Positions 27,742 through 36,303 of a stretch of DNA of 64,000 nt are shown here, piece after piece. The notes beneath the pieces are model-generated. The model did not search any database. It saw only the letters and a program-made list of their open reading frames with translations, and was not told where the DNA came from. This DNA comes from Blastococcus sp. DSM 46786. Its GTDB lineage: Bacteria > Actinomycetota > Actinomycetes > Mycobacteriales > Geodermatophilaceae. Both the position numbers and the translations under genes were made by a program. The stretch is from the NCBI RefSeq assembly GCF_900109665.1, contig NZ_FOAO01000014.1, positions 80,184 to 144,183 of the forward strand. The letters run 5' to 3'. Position 1 is the first letter of the stretch; each line of letters begins with the position of its first letter.

Positions 27742-28572
27742 GTGGTGGACAGCTTCCGGCGGAACGGCCTCACCTTCGACGTCCGGGACGCCGGGCCGGC
27801 CGACGGCGACCCCGTCGTCCTCCTGCACGGCTTCCCCCAGGACTCCACCGCCTGGGACCGGGTCGCCCCGGCCCTGCACCAGCACGGCCTCCGCACGCTG
27901 GCGCCGGACCAGCGGGGCTACTCCCCCGCGGCCCGCCCGCGCGGCCGCGCGCCCTACCGGCTGCGCGAGACGGCGGACGACGTCCTCGCCCTGCTGGACG
28001 CCGCCGGGCTGGAGTCCGCGCACGTGGTCGGGCACGACTGGGGCGGCATCGTCGGCTGGGCGCTCGGCGCCTGGCACCCGGAGCGCGTCCGCACGCTCAC
28101 CGCCCTCTCCGTGCCGCACCCGGGGGCCATGGCCCGCGCCATGGGGACCAGCGACCAGGCGCTGCGCTCGTACTACGTGGGGCTCTTCCAGCTGCCGCTG
28201 CTGCCCGAGCGGCTGCTGCTCGCCGGGGACGGCGCCGTGCTGCGCCGGGTGCTGCGGCACGGCGGGCTGCCCGACGACGCCGTCGACCGCTACGTCCGGC
28301 GGATGCGCGAGCCGGCGGCGCTGACGGCGGCCATCAACTGGTACCGCGCCCTGCCCTGGAGCGGGCGCGACCCGGTCGGGAAGGTGCGGGTGCCCACCCT
28401 GCACGTGTGGAGCACCGGCGACGCCTTCCTCGGCCGGGCCGCGACCGAGGACACCGCCCGCTTCGTCGACGCGCCCTACCGGCTCGACGTCCTCGACGAC
28501 GTGACGCACTGGATCCCGGAGCTCGCCGCGGAGCGGACCGCCGATCTGGTCACCGCCCACGTCCGCGGCTGA
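27742..28572 (+). CDS. Alpha/beta hydrolase, epoxide hydrolase-like
   Basis: A 276-residue hydrolase. The oxyanion motif LLHGFPQ and nucleophile elbow GHDWGG, with Asp rather than Ser as nucleophile, fit the epoxide hydrolase/haloalkane dehalogenase branch. The final His lies in DDVTHWIPE. Start is one of two adjacent GTG codons (27742 or 27745); longer in-frame sequence upstream overlaps the idi region. It ends 26 bases before the MFS gene. Confidence 0.85.
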   Translation: MVDSFRRNGLTFDVRDAGPADGDPVVLLHGFPQDSTAWDRVAPALHQHGLRTLAPDQRGYSPAARPRGRAPYRLRETADDVLALLDAAGLESAHVVGHDWGGIVGWALGAWHPERVRTLTALSVPHPGAMARAMGTSDQALRSYYVGLFQLPLLPERLLLAGDGAVLRRVLRHGGLPDDAVDRYVRRMREPAALTAAINWYRALPWSGRDPVGKVRVPTLHVWSTGDAFLGRAATEDTARFVDAPYRLDVLDDVTHWIPELAAERTADLVTAHVRG

Positions 28573-28598
28573 GCCCGGGTGTTGCGAGACTGCACGGC

Positions 28599-29963
28599 AT
28601 GAACGAGACGACGTCGCCGCTGACCCGCGCCGAGCGGCTCGACCGGCTGCCCGTCAACCGGGAGCACCACCGGCTGGTCGTGGGCTCGGGCATCGGATGG
28701 GCGCTGGACGCGATGGACGTCGGGCTCATCTCGTTCGTGATGACGGCGCTGGTCGCGCAGTGGGGGCTGTCGAACGGCGAGGTGTCGTGGATCGGGTCGA
28801 TCGGTTTCGTCGGCATGGCGCTGGGCGCCACGCTCGGCGGGCTGCTCGCCGACCGGTTCGGCCGCCGCCAGGTGTTCGCGCTGACCCTGCTGGTGTTCGG
28901 GCTGGCGACCGGTGCGGCGGCGCTGTCGTGGTCGGTGGGCGCGCTGCTGGTCTTCCGCTTCCTCATCGGCCTCGGGCTGGGTGCCGAGCTGCCGGTCGCC
29001 TCCACGCTGGTCAGCGAGTTCGCCCCCGCGCGGGTGCGCGGCCGGGTGGTGGTGCTGCTCGAGGCGTTCTGGGCGGTCGGCTGGACGCTGGCCGCGCTGA
29101 TCGGCTACTTCGTGGTGCCCGCCGGCGACGACGGGTGGCGCTGGGCGCTGGCCCTGGGCGCGGTGCCGGCGCTGTACGCGGTGGTCGTGCGCCGGGGGCT
29201 GCCCGAGTCGGTGCGCTTCCTCGAGCTGCGCGGGCGCACCGACGAGGCCGAGGCCACGGTGCGCCGCTTCGAGCGGGCCGCCGATGTCGCTCCCGTGCCG
29301 TCCCCCGCGCCGGCCCCGCCCACGGCCCCGCCGGGCGCCCGGGCGCTGTGGACCGGTGGCGCCGCCCGGCGGACCGCCGCCCTCTGGATCGTCTGGTTCA
29401 GCATCAACTTCGCCTACTACGGCGCCTTCATCTGGCTGCCGACGCTGCTGTTCAACGACGGCTTCTCGCTGGTCAAGTCCTTCGAGTACACGCTGTACAT
29501 CACGCTCGCCCAGCTGCCCGGGTACGCGGTGGCGGCCTACCTGATCGAGAAGTGGGGGCGGCGCCCCACCCTGGCGACGTTCCTCCTCGGCTCGGCTCTG
29601 GGAGCCGGGCTCTTCGCGGCCGCCGACGCCGACACCGCGGTGCTGCTCACCGGCATGGTGCTGTCGTTCTTCAACCTCGGCGCCTGGGGCGCGCTCTACG
29701 CGGTGACGCCGGAGATCTACCCGACGGCCCTGCGGGCCACCGGCGCCGGCGCCGCGGCCGGGTTCGGCCGGCTCGCGTCCATCGCCGCCCCGCTGTGCGT
29801 GCCGCTGCTGGTCGACGCCGGGGGCACCGGCCTGGTCTTCGCCACGTTCGCCGCCTTCTTCCTGGTCGCCTCGCTCGCCGCTCTGGCGCTGCCCGAGCTG
29901 CGGGGGCGGTCGCTCGACGCGGACACCGCGCGCGGGGTGACGCCGTCGGGGCTGCGGGGCTGA
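28599..29963 (+). CDS. MFS transporter, sugar/aromatic acid type
   Basis: A 454-residue transporter with about twelve membrane segments. GGLLADRFGRRQVFALTL after segment 2 and PESVRFLELRGR before the central loop are typical of the sugar and aromatic acid:H+ symporter families. The central loop contains a Pro/Ala-rich stretch. It lies 26 bases after the hydrolase gene and may share its transcript. The substrate is not known. Confidence 0.88.
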   Translation: MNETTSPLTRAERLDRLPVNREHHRLVVGSGIGWALDAMDVGLISFVMTALVAQWGLSNGEVSWIGSIGFVGMALGATLGGLLADRFGRRQVFALTLLVFGLATGAAALSWSVGALLVFRFLIGLGLGAELPVASTLVSEFAPARVRGRVVVLLEAFWAVGWTLAALIGYFVVPAGDDGWRWALALGAVPALYAVVVRRGLPESVRFLELRGRTDEAEATVRRFERAADVAPVPSPAPAPPTAPPGARALWTGGAARRTAALWIVWFSINFAYYGAFIWLPTLLFNDGFSLVKSFEYTLYITLAQLPGYAVAAYLIEKWGRRPTLATFLLGSALGAGLFAAADADTAVLLTGMVLSFFNLGAWGALYAVTPEIYPTALRATGAGAAAGFGRLASIAAPLCVPLLVDAGGTGLVFATFAAFFLVASLAALALPELRGRSLDADTARGVTPSGLRG

Positions 29964-30010
29964 CCCGCACCGTGCCGGTTGGCCGGAGGACGGGCGGGTA
30001 GCGGCAGGTC

Positions 30011-31129
30011 ATGCCGAACCTCTCCCCCGGCCAGCTGCGCGGCCGCACGATCGCCGTCACCGGTGCCAGCGGCAACGTCGGCACCGCCCTCCTGCGCCGG
30101 CTGACCGACCCGTCGGCCGGCGTCGCCGAGGTCCGCGGGCTGGCCCGCCGGCGCCCGCCGTCGACCGCGCCCTACGACGGCGTCCGCTGGCACCTGGCCG
30201 ACCTGGGCGAGGCCGCGAGCGAGCGGGAGATCGCCGAGTTCGTCGACGGCGCCGACGCCGTCGTCCACCTGGCCTGGGCGCTGCAGCCGGGCCGGCAGCC
30301 CGAGCGGCTCCGCGAGGTGAACGTCGGGGGCACCCGGCGGGTGGCCCGCGCCGCGGCCGCCGCCGGCGTCGACCAGTTCGTGCACATGAGCTCCATCGGC
30401 GCCTACGCCGGTGGCGCGCGCGGGCTCCGGGTGACGGAGGACTGGCCGACCACCGGCATCCCGAGCGCGCAGTACAGCCGCGACAAGTCGCGGGCCGAGA
30501 GCGTGGTCCGCGACGTGTTCGGCCGCCACCGGGACACCACGCTCACCGTCGTCCGGCCCACCCTGGTGCTGCAGCCGCAGGCCGGCAGCGAGATCGGCCG
30601 CTACTTCCTGGGCCCGCTGCTGTTCGGCGCCGCGCGCATGCTGCCCGGCGCGGTCGCCCGGCTGCTGCCGCTGCCGCTGCCCGCGCTGGCGATCGCCTTC
30701 GTGCACGCCGACGACGTCGCCGACGCGATCACGCGGATGCTCGACCGCCGCGCGCCGGGCCCGTTCAACCTGGCGGCCGAGCCGCTGATGGACGCCGACG
30801 CGCTGGCGAAGGCCCTCGGCTCGCGGCGGGTGCCCACCCCGGCGGTCGCACTGCGCGCCGGGCTGCACGCCGCCTTCGCCGCGCACCTGGTGCCCACCGA
30901 GCCCGGGTGGCTCGACATCGGCACGCAGGTGCCCGCGCTGGACACCGCCCGGGCGCGCAAGCTGCTCGACTGGGCCCCGTTCCACACCGGGGACGACGTG
31001 CTCCGGCAGTTCGTCGCCGCGCTCGGCAGCGGTGCGGGCGGGGCGGGAGCACTGCTGCGCCCGGCGGGTGGCCCGGCGATGGACCCCGCCGGCGACCCGG
31101 CCAACGCGCCCGGCCCTCGGGCCGACTGA
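30011..31129 (+). CDS. NAD-dependent epimerase/dehydratase family protein
   Basis: A 372-residue extended-SDR protein. TGASGNVGTALLRRL is the Rossmann glycine motif, and HMSSIGAYAG followed by YSRDKSRAE gives the Ser and Tyr-x-x-x-Lys catalytic residues. A long C-terminal region ends in a low-complexity Gly/Pro/Ala tail of about 30 residues. It stops 1 base before the convergent AAA ATPase end. Substrate unknown. Confidence 0.85.
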   Translation: MPNLSPGQLRGRTIAVTGASGNVGTALLRRLTDPSAGVAEVRGLARRRPPSTAPYDGVRWHLADLGEAASEREIAEFVDGADAVVHLAWALQPGRQPERLREVNVGGTRRVARAAAAAGVDQFVHMSSIGAYAGGARGLRVTEDWPTTGIPSAQYSRDKSRAESVVRDVFGRHRDTTLTVVRPTLVLQPQAGSEIGRYFLGPLLFGAARMLPGAVARLLPLPLPALAIAFVHADDVADAITRMLDRRAPGPFNLAAEPLMDADALAKALGSRRVPTPAVALRAGLHAAFAAHLVPTEPGWLDIGTQVPALDTARARKLLDWAPFHTGDDVLRQFVAALGSGAGGAGALLRPAGGPAMDPAGDPANAPGPRAD

Positions 31130-31130
31130 C

Positions 31131-32606
31131 TCAGCCGGGGACGCTGCCCAGCAGGGTGCGGGTCATCGCGTTGCGGGTGTCGAGCAGCTCGTCCAGCGCC
31201 GCGGTCAGGTCGCCGGCCGACACCGCGAGCGCGCCGCCGTCCGGGCTCCGTGACGCGGCGACCAGCGCAGCCCGTCGGAGCAGCTCCTTCAGGAAGGACG
31301 CCGTCACGCCCTCGGTGCGGGCGAGCACGTCGTCCAGGCCGCTGGTGTCCACCTCCAGCTCGCCGCGGTAGAGCTCGAACAGCGCCCGCCGTGCCACGGC
31401 ATCGGGCAGGTCCAGCGCCACCGCCTGGTCCACCCGGCCCGGGCGGGCGGCGAGCGCCGGCTCCAGCAGGTCGGCCCGGTTGGTGGTCAGCACGAAGACG
31501 ACGTCGGCGTCCTCGGCGAGCCCGTCCATCTCGTTGAGCAGCTGGAACAGCAGCGGGTGCTGGCCGGGGTGCATGCCGCGGTCCTCGGCGATGAGGTCGA
31601 CGTCCTCCACCACGAGCATCGCCGGCTGCAGCGCCCGCGCCACCGAGCACGCCTCGGCGATGAGGTGCAGGGCGTTGCCGGTGAGCTGGATGACCGTGGT
31701 GCCGTGCAGGCTGCTCACCAGGTACCGGACGGTGTGGGTCTTGCCCACACCTGGCGGGCCGTAGAGCAGCACCCCGCGCTTGAGGTGCTGCCCGGCGGCG
31801 AGCAACCGCTCCTTGTGCCGGGCGACGTCGACCACCTGTCGCTGGATCTCGGCGAGGGTGGCCGGTGCGAGGACCAGCTGGTCGGCCCGCAGCTGCGGAC
31901 GGCGGTGGAACTGCAGGAGCGTCTGCCCGTGCCCGAACACCTCCTGCCCGAAGGAGAGCACCTGGCCGCGGAAGACGTTGTGCTCGACGCTGGCGGCGCG
32001 GATCTCGGCCGCGGCCCCGGCCACGCCGGCCAGGTCGGTGCCGACCAGCTGCACCGACACCTGCGTCATGCCCATCTCCGGCGACGCGCCGCGCAGCAGC
32101 AGCGCGGCGCGGCCCCCGTCCGGCTCGGTGACCAGGTAGATCGCGCAGCGCTGGCAGGCCCGCACCTCGCCGTCGGGGCCGCAGGCGAGGTTGACCGTGG
32201 CCGGGTTCCCGGGCCGCGGGCCGTGCGGGTGCTCCCCCGCCGACCCCAGCAGGTCGCCGAGCCCGAAGTGCATGTGCTGGAAGCCGGCGACGCCGACCAG
32301 CTCGTGCCGCCGCCCCGGCCGGCCCAGCCAGGCGTCGACGCCGGCCTGGACGTTGACGTGCTCGTAGCCCGGCCAGGTCTCCTCGACCACGTCCAGCCCC
32401 TCGGCGGCGTTCCCGAGGTGCGCGGCCAGCACCTGGGACAGCTGCGGCCGCTCCCCCGCCCGCGCCGCGCCCACCAGCGCCCGCACGCCGCGGCGGGCCA
32501 GCCGGCCGACGTCGGCCAGCTCCGGTCGCAGTTCGTCGGGCGCCGCGGCGGACGGCGCGGTGAGCGGCTGGTAGGAGCCGCTGTAGCTGACCTGGGTGCG
32601 TCGCAC
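31131..32606 (-). CDS. AAA family ATPase
   Basis: A 491-residue protein. The N-terminal 240 residues are of unknown fold and contain CQRC (151-154), a possible metal pair. The AAA module follows: Walker A GPPGVGKT (283-290), Walker B LVVEDVD (331-337), sensor TTN (374-376) and ARPGRVD with the likely arginine finger. It is related to the proteasome-ATPase/FtsH/Cdc48-like AAA group but lacks a protease or ubiquitin partner nearby. GTG 32606 start. Confidence 0.82.
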   Translation of the reverse strand: MRRTQVSYSGSYQPLTAPSAAAPDELRPELADVGRLARRGVRALVGAARAGERPQLSQVLAAHLGNAAEGLDVVEETWPGYEHVNVQAGVDAWLGRPGRRHELVGVAGFQHMHFGLGDLLGSAGEHPHGPRPGNPATVNLACGPDGEVRACQRCAIYLVTEPDGGRAALLLRGASPEMGMTQVSVQLVGTDLAGVAGAAAEIRAASVEHNVFRGQVLSFGQEVFGHGQTLLQFHRRPQLRADQLVLAPATLAEIQRQVVDVARHKERLLAAGQHLKRGVLLYGPPGVGKTHTVRYLVSSLHGTTVIQLTGNALHLIAEACSVARALQPAMLVVEDVDLIAEDRGMHPGQHPLLFQLLNEMDGLAEDADVVFVLTTNRADLLEPALAARPGRVDQAVALDLPDAVARRALFELYRGELEVDTSGLDDVLARTEGVTASFLKELLRRAALVAASRSPDGGALAVSAGDLTAALDELLDTRNAMTRTLLGSVPG

Positions 32607-32671
32607 GGGCCCTCCTGGTGCCTGGGTGGAGGGCGGACGCTACCGGGTACCGAGCGGTTCCCGAACCGGTT

Positions 32672-33349
32672 TCAGCTGCGACTGGTCCAGGCGCCGACGT
32701 TCCGGCCGGTGCGCGCGAAGACCTCCGACGCCCGCTCGGCCCGGAGGGCGACCAGCAGCGCCTCGCCCTCGGCGAGCGTGGTGCCCGGGTCGTCCGCGGC
32801 GACCAGCCGGGCGGTGGCGGTGGCGCGCCGTCCCTCGGCGGAGACCAGCCGGCCGGTCACCACGAGCGGGATGCCCAGGTGCACCGGCCGCCGGTAGGTG
32901 ACCGTCAGCGTCGCGGTGAGGCCGCCGTGCCCGGCCCCGCGCGCCGAGCGCGCGAGCACGTGGTCCAGCAGCGTGGCCACGACCCCGCCGTGCACCAGAC
33001 CCGGCGGCCCCTCCAGCGACTTGGCGACGGTCACGTGGCCGACGCACCGGCCCTCGTCCGGGAAGTCGTCGACCACCATCGGCGGGGCGACCGGGCTGCC
33101 CGGCCCGTACACCGGGCTGTACCAGCGCTGCCCGCTGTCCGGGTCGTCCACCGAGGCGATCTCGTGCACCTCGCGCAGGTCGGCCGAGAGCAGCGCGGTC
33201 AGCTCCCGCGCCGCGCTGGCCGCCCCGGCCAGCCGGTCGAGCGGCACCTCGGTGCGGACGGCGGCGTCGACGAGCTCGCGCAGCGCCGCGCCGAGTTCGC
33301 CGACCGCCTCCCGGCGGACCTCCCGCTCCTCGGGGGTCAGCTCAGGCAC
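32672..33349 (-). CDS. Hotdog-fold thioesterase (PaaI-like)
   Basis: A 225-residue protein. The C-terminal half is a PaaI-type hotdog domain: GPPGLVHGGVVATLLDHVL carries the catalytic-type HGG motif, and TATLTVTYRRPVHLG is a typical strand pair. The N-terminal 90 residues are helical. GTG 33349 overlaps the acyl-CoA dehydrogenase end by 8 bases, so the pair is likely coupled in acyl-CoA metabolism. Confidence 0.85.
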   Translation of the reverse strand: MPELTPEEREVRREAVGELGAALRELVDAAVRTEVPLDRLAGAASAARELTALLSADLREVHEIASVDDPDSGQRWYSPVYGPGSPVAPPMVVDDFPDEGRCVGHVTVAKSLEGPPGLVHGGVVATLLDHVLARSARGAGHGGLTATLTVTYRRPVHLGIPLVVTGRLVSAEGRRATATARLVAADDPGTTLAEGEALLVALRAERASEVFARTGRNVGAWTSRS

Positions 33350-34505
33350 GGGGCATGCCGGCCTCGCGCAGCAGCGCGCCACCGACGATGACCCGCTGCA
33401 CCTCGCTGGTGCCCTCGTAGAGCCGGAACAGGCGGGCGTCGCGGTAGAAGCGCTCCACCGGCGTCGTCCGCAGGTATCCCATGCCGCCGTGCACCTGCAC
33501 GGCCTTGTCGACGGCGCGCCCGACCATCTCGGTGCAGAACAGCTTGGCCGACGACGGGCCGACGGAGGTGTCCTCGCCGGAGTCGTAGCGGGCCGCGACG
33601 TCGCGCACCATGCTCCGGCCGGCGAGCAGCTCGGCGTGCATGTCGGCGAGCATCGCCTGCACCAGCTGGAAGCGGCCGATCGGGGCCCCGCCCTGCTTGG
33701 CGGTGGCGGCATAGGCGACCGACTCGTCGAGCACCCGCTGCGCCATGCCGACGCAGAGCGCCGCGATGTGCAGCCTGCCGCGGGAGAGCACGGTGAGCGC
33801 CTTCGAGTAGCCCCGCCCCTCCTCGCCGATCAGGGCCTCGGCGGGCACCCGCACGTCGTCGAAGTACACCTCGGAGGTCCAGGCGCCGGCCTGGCCCATC
33901 TTCTTGTCGCGGGGGCCGACGGTGACACCCGGCGTCGTCGTCTCCACCACGAAGCTGGAGATGCCGCGGCCGCCCTTCTGCTCGGGGTCGGTCCGGGCGA
34001 AGACGACGAACAGGTCGGCGATCGGTGCGTTGGTGATGTAGCGCTTGCTGCCGTTGATCACCCATTCGTCGCCGTCCCGGCGGGCGCTGGTGCGCAGCGC
34101 GGAAGGATCGGAGCCGGCCTCGGCCTCGGTGAGCGCGAAGGAGCCGATCAGCTCGCCCGCGGAGAGGCGTGGCAGGTACTTCTTCTTCTGCTCCTCGTTC
34201 CCGAACTTGGCGATCACCTGGCCGGAGATGCCGTTGTTGGTGCCGAACAGCGAGCGGAAGGCCGGCGTCGTGTAGCCGAACTCCATGGCCAGCTCGACGT
34301 CCTCGCTCATGGTGACGCCCAGCCCGCCGTAGTCCTCGGGCAGCGCGTAGCCGAAGAGCCCCATCTCGGCGGCCTGCGCGCGCAGGTCGTCGGGGATGCG
34401 GTCCTCCTCCTCGATCTGCTCCTCGCGGGGCAGCACCGATTCGCGGATCAGCTGGCGAACGGCGTCCTTGACCTGGCGGAAGTCCTCGGCGTCCACGCAG
34501 CCCAT
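33342..34505 (-). CDS. Acyl-CoA dehydrogenase
   Basis: A 387-residue FAD enzyme of fatty-acid or amino-acid degradation. FALTEAEAGSDPSALRTSA is the family signature and LYEGTSEVQRVIVG contains the catalytic Glu. ATG 34505 (MGCVDAEDFRQ) is chosen; the upstream frame runs into the inverted repeat. It overlaps the thioesterase downstream. The preferred acyl chain cannot be read from sequence. Confidence 0.93.
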   Translation of the reverse strand: MGCVDAEDFRQVKDAVRQLIRESVLPREEQIEEEDRIPDDLRAQAAEMGLFGYALPEDYGGLGVTMSEDVELAMEFGYTTPAFRSLFGTNNGISGQVIAKFGNEEQKKKYLPRLSAGELIGSFALTEAEAGSDPSALRTSARRDGDEWVINGSKRYITNAPIADLFVVFARTDPEQKGGRGISSFVVETTTPGVTVGPRDKKMGQAGAWTSEVYFDDVRVPAEALIGEEGRGYSKALTVLSRGRLHIAALCVGMAQRVLDESVAYAATAKQGGAPIGRFQLVQAMLADMHAELLAGRSMVRDVAARYDSGEDTSVGPSSAKLFCTEMVGRAVDKAVQVHGGMGYLRTTPVERFYRDARLFRLYEGTSEVQRVIVGGALLREAGMPRA

Positions 34506-34563
34506 GGTGACGCGTGCCGCACCCGGCCGTCGAGCCGGGGTCCGGAGCGCCCGTCGCCCTTGG

Positions 34564-34623
34564 GGCATAGGAAGCTCTACCGGCGTCCGGGGGCTGCTCG
34601 ACGCAGGTGAAGCTTCCTATGCC
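34564..34623. repeat. Long inverted repeat, GGCATAGGAAGCT family, copy B
   Basis: Two 24-base arms (34564-34587 and 34600-34623) pair with three mismatches around a 12-base loop. The outer 13 bases GGCATAGGAAGCT are identical to those of the copy at 1054-1115, while loops differ. It lies about 36 bases beyond the aldo-keto reductase stop and 58 bases before the acyl-CoA dehydrogenase start, so it may end the reductase transcript. Confidence 0.75.
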
Positions 34624-34658
34624 TCCGCGACCGTGCCCAACGGCGCCGAAGTCCCTCG

Positions 34659-35513
34659 TCAGGCCAGCGCGTCCAGGCGGGCCATGTCCTCGGCCGAGAG
34701 CGTCAGCCGCGCCGCACCCAGGTTCTCGGTCAGGTGGTCGACCGACTTGGTGCCCGGGATCGGCAGCATCACCGGCGACTTCTGCAGCAGCCACGCCAGC
34801 GCCACCTGCGAGGGGGTGGCGTCCAGCTCGCGGGCGATGTCGGCCACCGGGCTGTCCGGGGCGGCCAGGTTCCCGGTCGCGATCGGGAACCACGGGATGA
34901 AGGCGATGCCGCGCTCGGTGGCGAAGTCCAGGACGTCCTGGCTCTGCCGGGTGGTCAGGTTGTAGAGGTTCTGCACGCTGACGATCTCGGTGATCTCACG
35001 GGCGGCCTGCAGCTCCTCCACCGACACCTCCGAGACGCCGATGTGCCGCACCTTGCCCTGCTCCTTGAGCTCCACGAAGGCACCCAGCTGGTCGGCCAGC
35101 GGCACCTCGGAGTCGATCCGGTGCAGCTGGATGAGGTCGATGCGCTCGACCTTCAGGTGCCGCAGCGAGAGCTCGACCTGCTGCTTGAGGTAGGCGGGGC
35201 GCCCGACCGGAGTCCAGACGTCCGGGCCCTGCCGCGTGAGCCCGGCCTTGGTCGCGATGACGAGGTCCTCCGGGTACGGGTGCAGCGCCTCGGCGATGAT
35301 CTGCTCGCTGATCTCGGGGCCGTAGGAGTCGGCGGTGTCGATGAAGTCGACGCCCTGCTCGACGGCGGCCTGCACGACGCGGACGGCGGCGGCGCGGTCG
35401 GCCGGCTCGCCCCAGACACCGGGGCCGGGCAGCTGCATGGCGCCGTAGCCGAGGCGGTGCACGGGGAGGTCGCCGCCGATGGAGAAGGTGTCGCTCAGTT
35501 CAGCAGTCGTCAT
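34659..35513 (-). CDS. Aldo/keto reductase
   Basis: A 284-residue NADPH-dependent TIM-barrel reductase. The catalytic tetrad is visible: Asp and Tyr in FIDTADSYG, Lys in IATKAGL and His in IQLHRID. The C-terminal PIPGTKSVDHLTEN is the cofactor-binding stretch. ATG 35513. Divergent from a histidine phosphatase gene about 50 bases away. Confidence 0.93.
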   Translation of the reverse strand: MTTAELSDTFSIGGDLPVHRLGYGAMQLPGPGVWGEPADRAAAVRVVQAAVEQGVDFIDTADSYGPEISEQIIAEALHPYPEDLVIATKAGLTRQGPDVWTPVGRPAYLKQQVELSLRHLKVERIDLIQLHRIDSEVPLADQLGAFVELKEQGKVRHIGVSEVSVEELQAAREITEIVSVQNLYNLTTRQSQDVLDFATERGIAFIPWFPIATGNLAAPDSPVADIARELDATPSQVALAWLLQKSPVMLPIPGTKSVDHLTENLGAARLTLSAEDMARLDALA

Positions 35514-35565
35514 GGCCCTGGCCAGCGCGTCGGCGGGCGCGCGTGTTCCCGCGTCGGCGTGTTCG

Positions 35566-36303
35566 ATGGGTTGCGTGGGCGGCAACGGCGGCGGGCGGAC
35601 GGGCGAGGTGGTCGTGCTGCGGCACGGGCAGACCGAGTGGAGCCGCACCGGCCAGCACACCGGCGCCACCGACCTGCCGCTGCTGCCCGAGGGCGAGGAG
35701 CAGGCTCGCGGGCTGCGCGAGGCGCTGGGTCGCCGGGAGTTCGCCGAGGTGCGGGTCAGCCCGCTGCAGCGGGCGCGGCGCACCGCGGAGCTCGCCGGCA
35801 TCACCCCCACGGCCGTCGACCGGGACCTGGTCGAGCTCGGCTACGGGGGCTACGAGGGCCGCACGACCGCCGAGATCAGCGAGGAGCTGGGCCGGGAGTG
35901 GTCCATCTGGCGGGACGGCACGGTGGATGCCGAGGTCCCCGGTGAGTCGCTGGCCGACGTCGGTGCGCGCGTCGACCGGGTGCTCGACCGGGTGCGCGCC
36001 CGGCTCCCCGACGGCGACGTCGCGCTCGTCGCCCACGGCCACGTGCTGCGCGTGCTGACGGCCCGGTGGCTCGGGCTGGCTCCCGAGGCCGGGGCGCTGT
36101 TCGCGTTGCCCGCCGGCCGCTACGGCGTCCTGGGGCACGAGCACGGCCGCCCCGTGCTCAGCGGCTGGGCGCTGGGCTGCGCCTGCCTCAGCGGGTGCGC
36201 TCCACCGGCTGCCAGCGCCCCTCGCGCTCCGCCGCCGGGGGCTCGGGGCGCACCGGCCGGCCGAACAACCACCCCTGGCCCATGTCGGCGCCCAACGCAG
36301 TGA
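35566..36303 (+). CDS. Histidine phosphatase (phosphoglycerate mutase-like)
   Basis: The catalytic motif VVLRHGQTEW, with the phosphorylated His, and the second His in LVAHGHVLRVL show a histidine phosphatase, possibly a sugar or small-metabolite phosphatase. The expected domain ends near VLGHEHGRPVLSGWALG (about 36180). The frame then continues 40 more codons with a Pro/Ala/Cys-rich tail overlapping the convergent EAL gene by 116 bases. The tail may be real or the result of a lost stop. Start ATG 35566; GTG 35575 is possible. Confidence 0.8.
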   Translation: MGCVGGNGGGRTGEVVVLRHGQTEWSRTGQHTGATDLPLLPEGEEQARGLREALGRREFAEVRVSPLQRARRTAELAGITPTAVDRDLVELGYGGYEGRTTAEISEELGREWSIWRDGTVDAEVPGESLADVGARVDRVLDRVRARLPDGDVALVAHGHVLRVLTARWLGLAPEAGALFALPAGRYGVLGHEHGRPVLSGWALGCACLSGCAPPAASAPRAPPPGARGAPAGRTTTPGPCRRPTQ

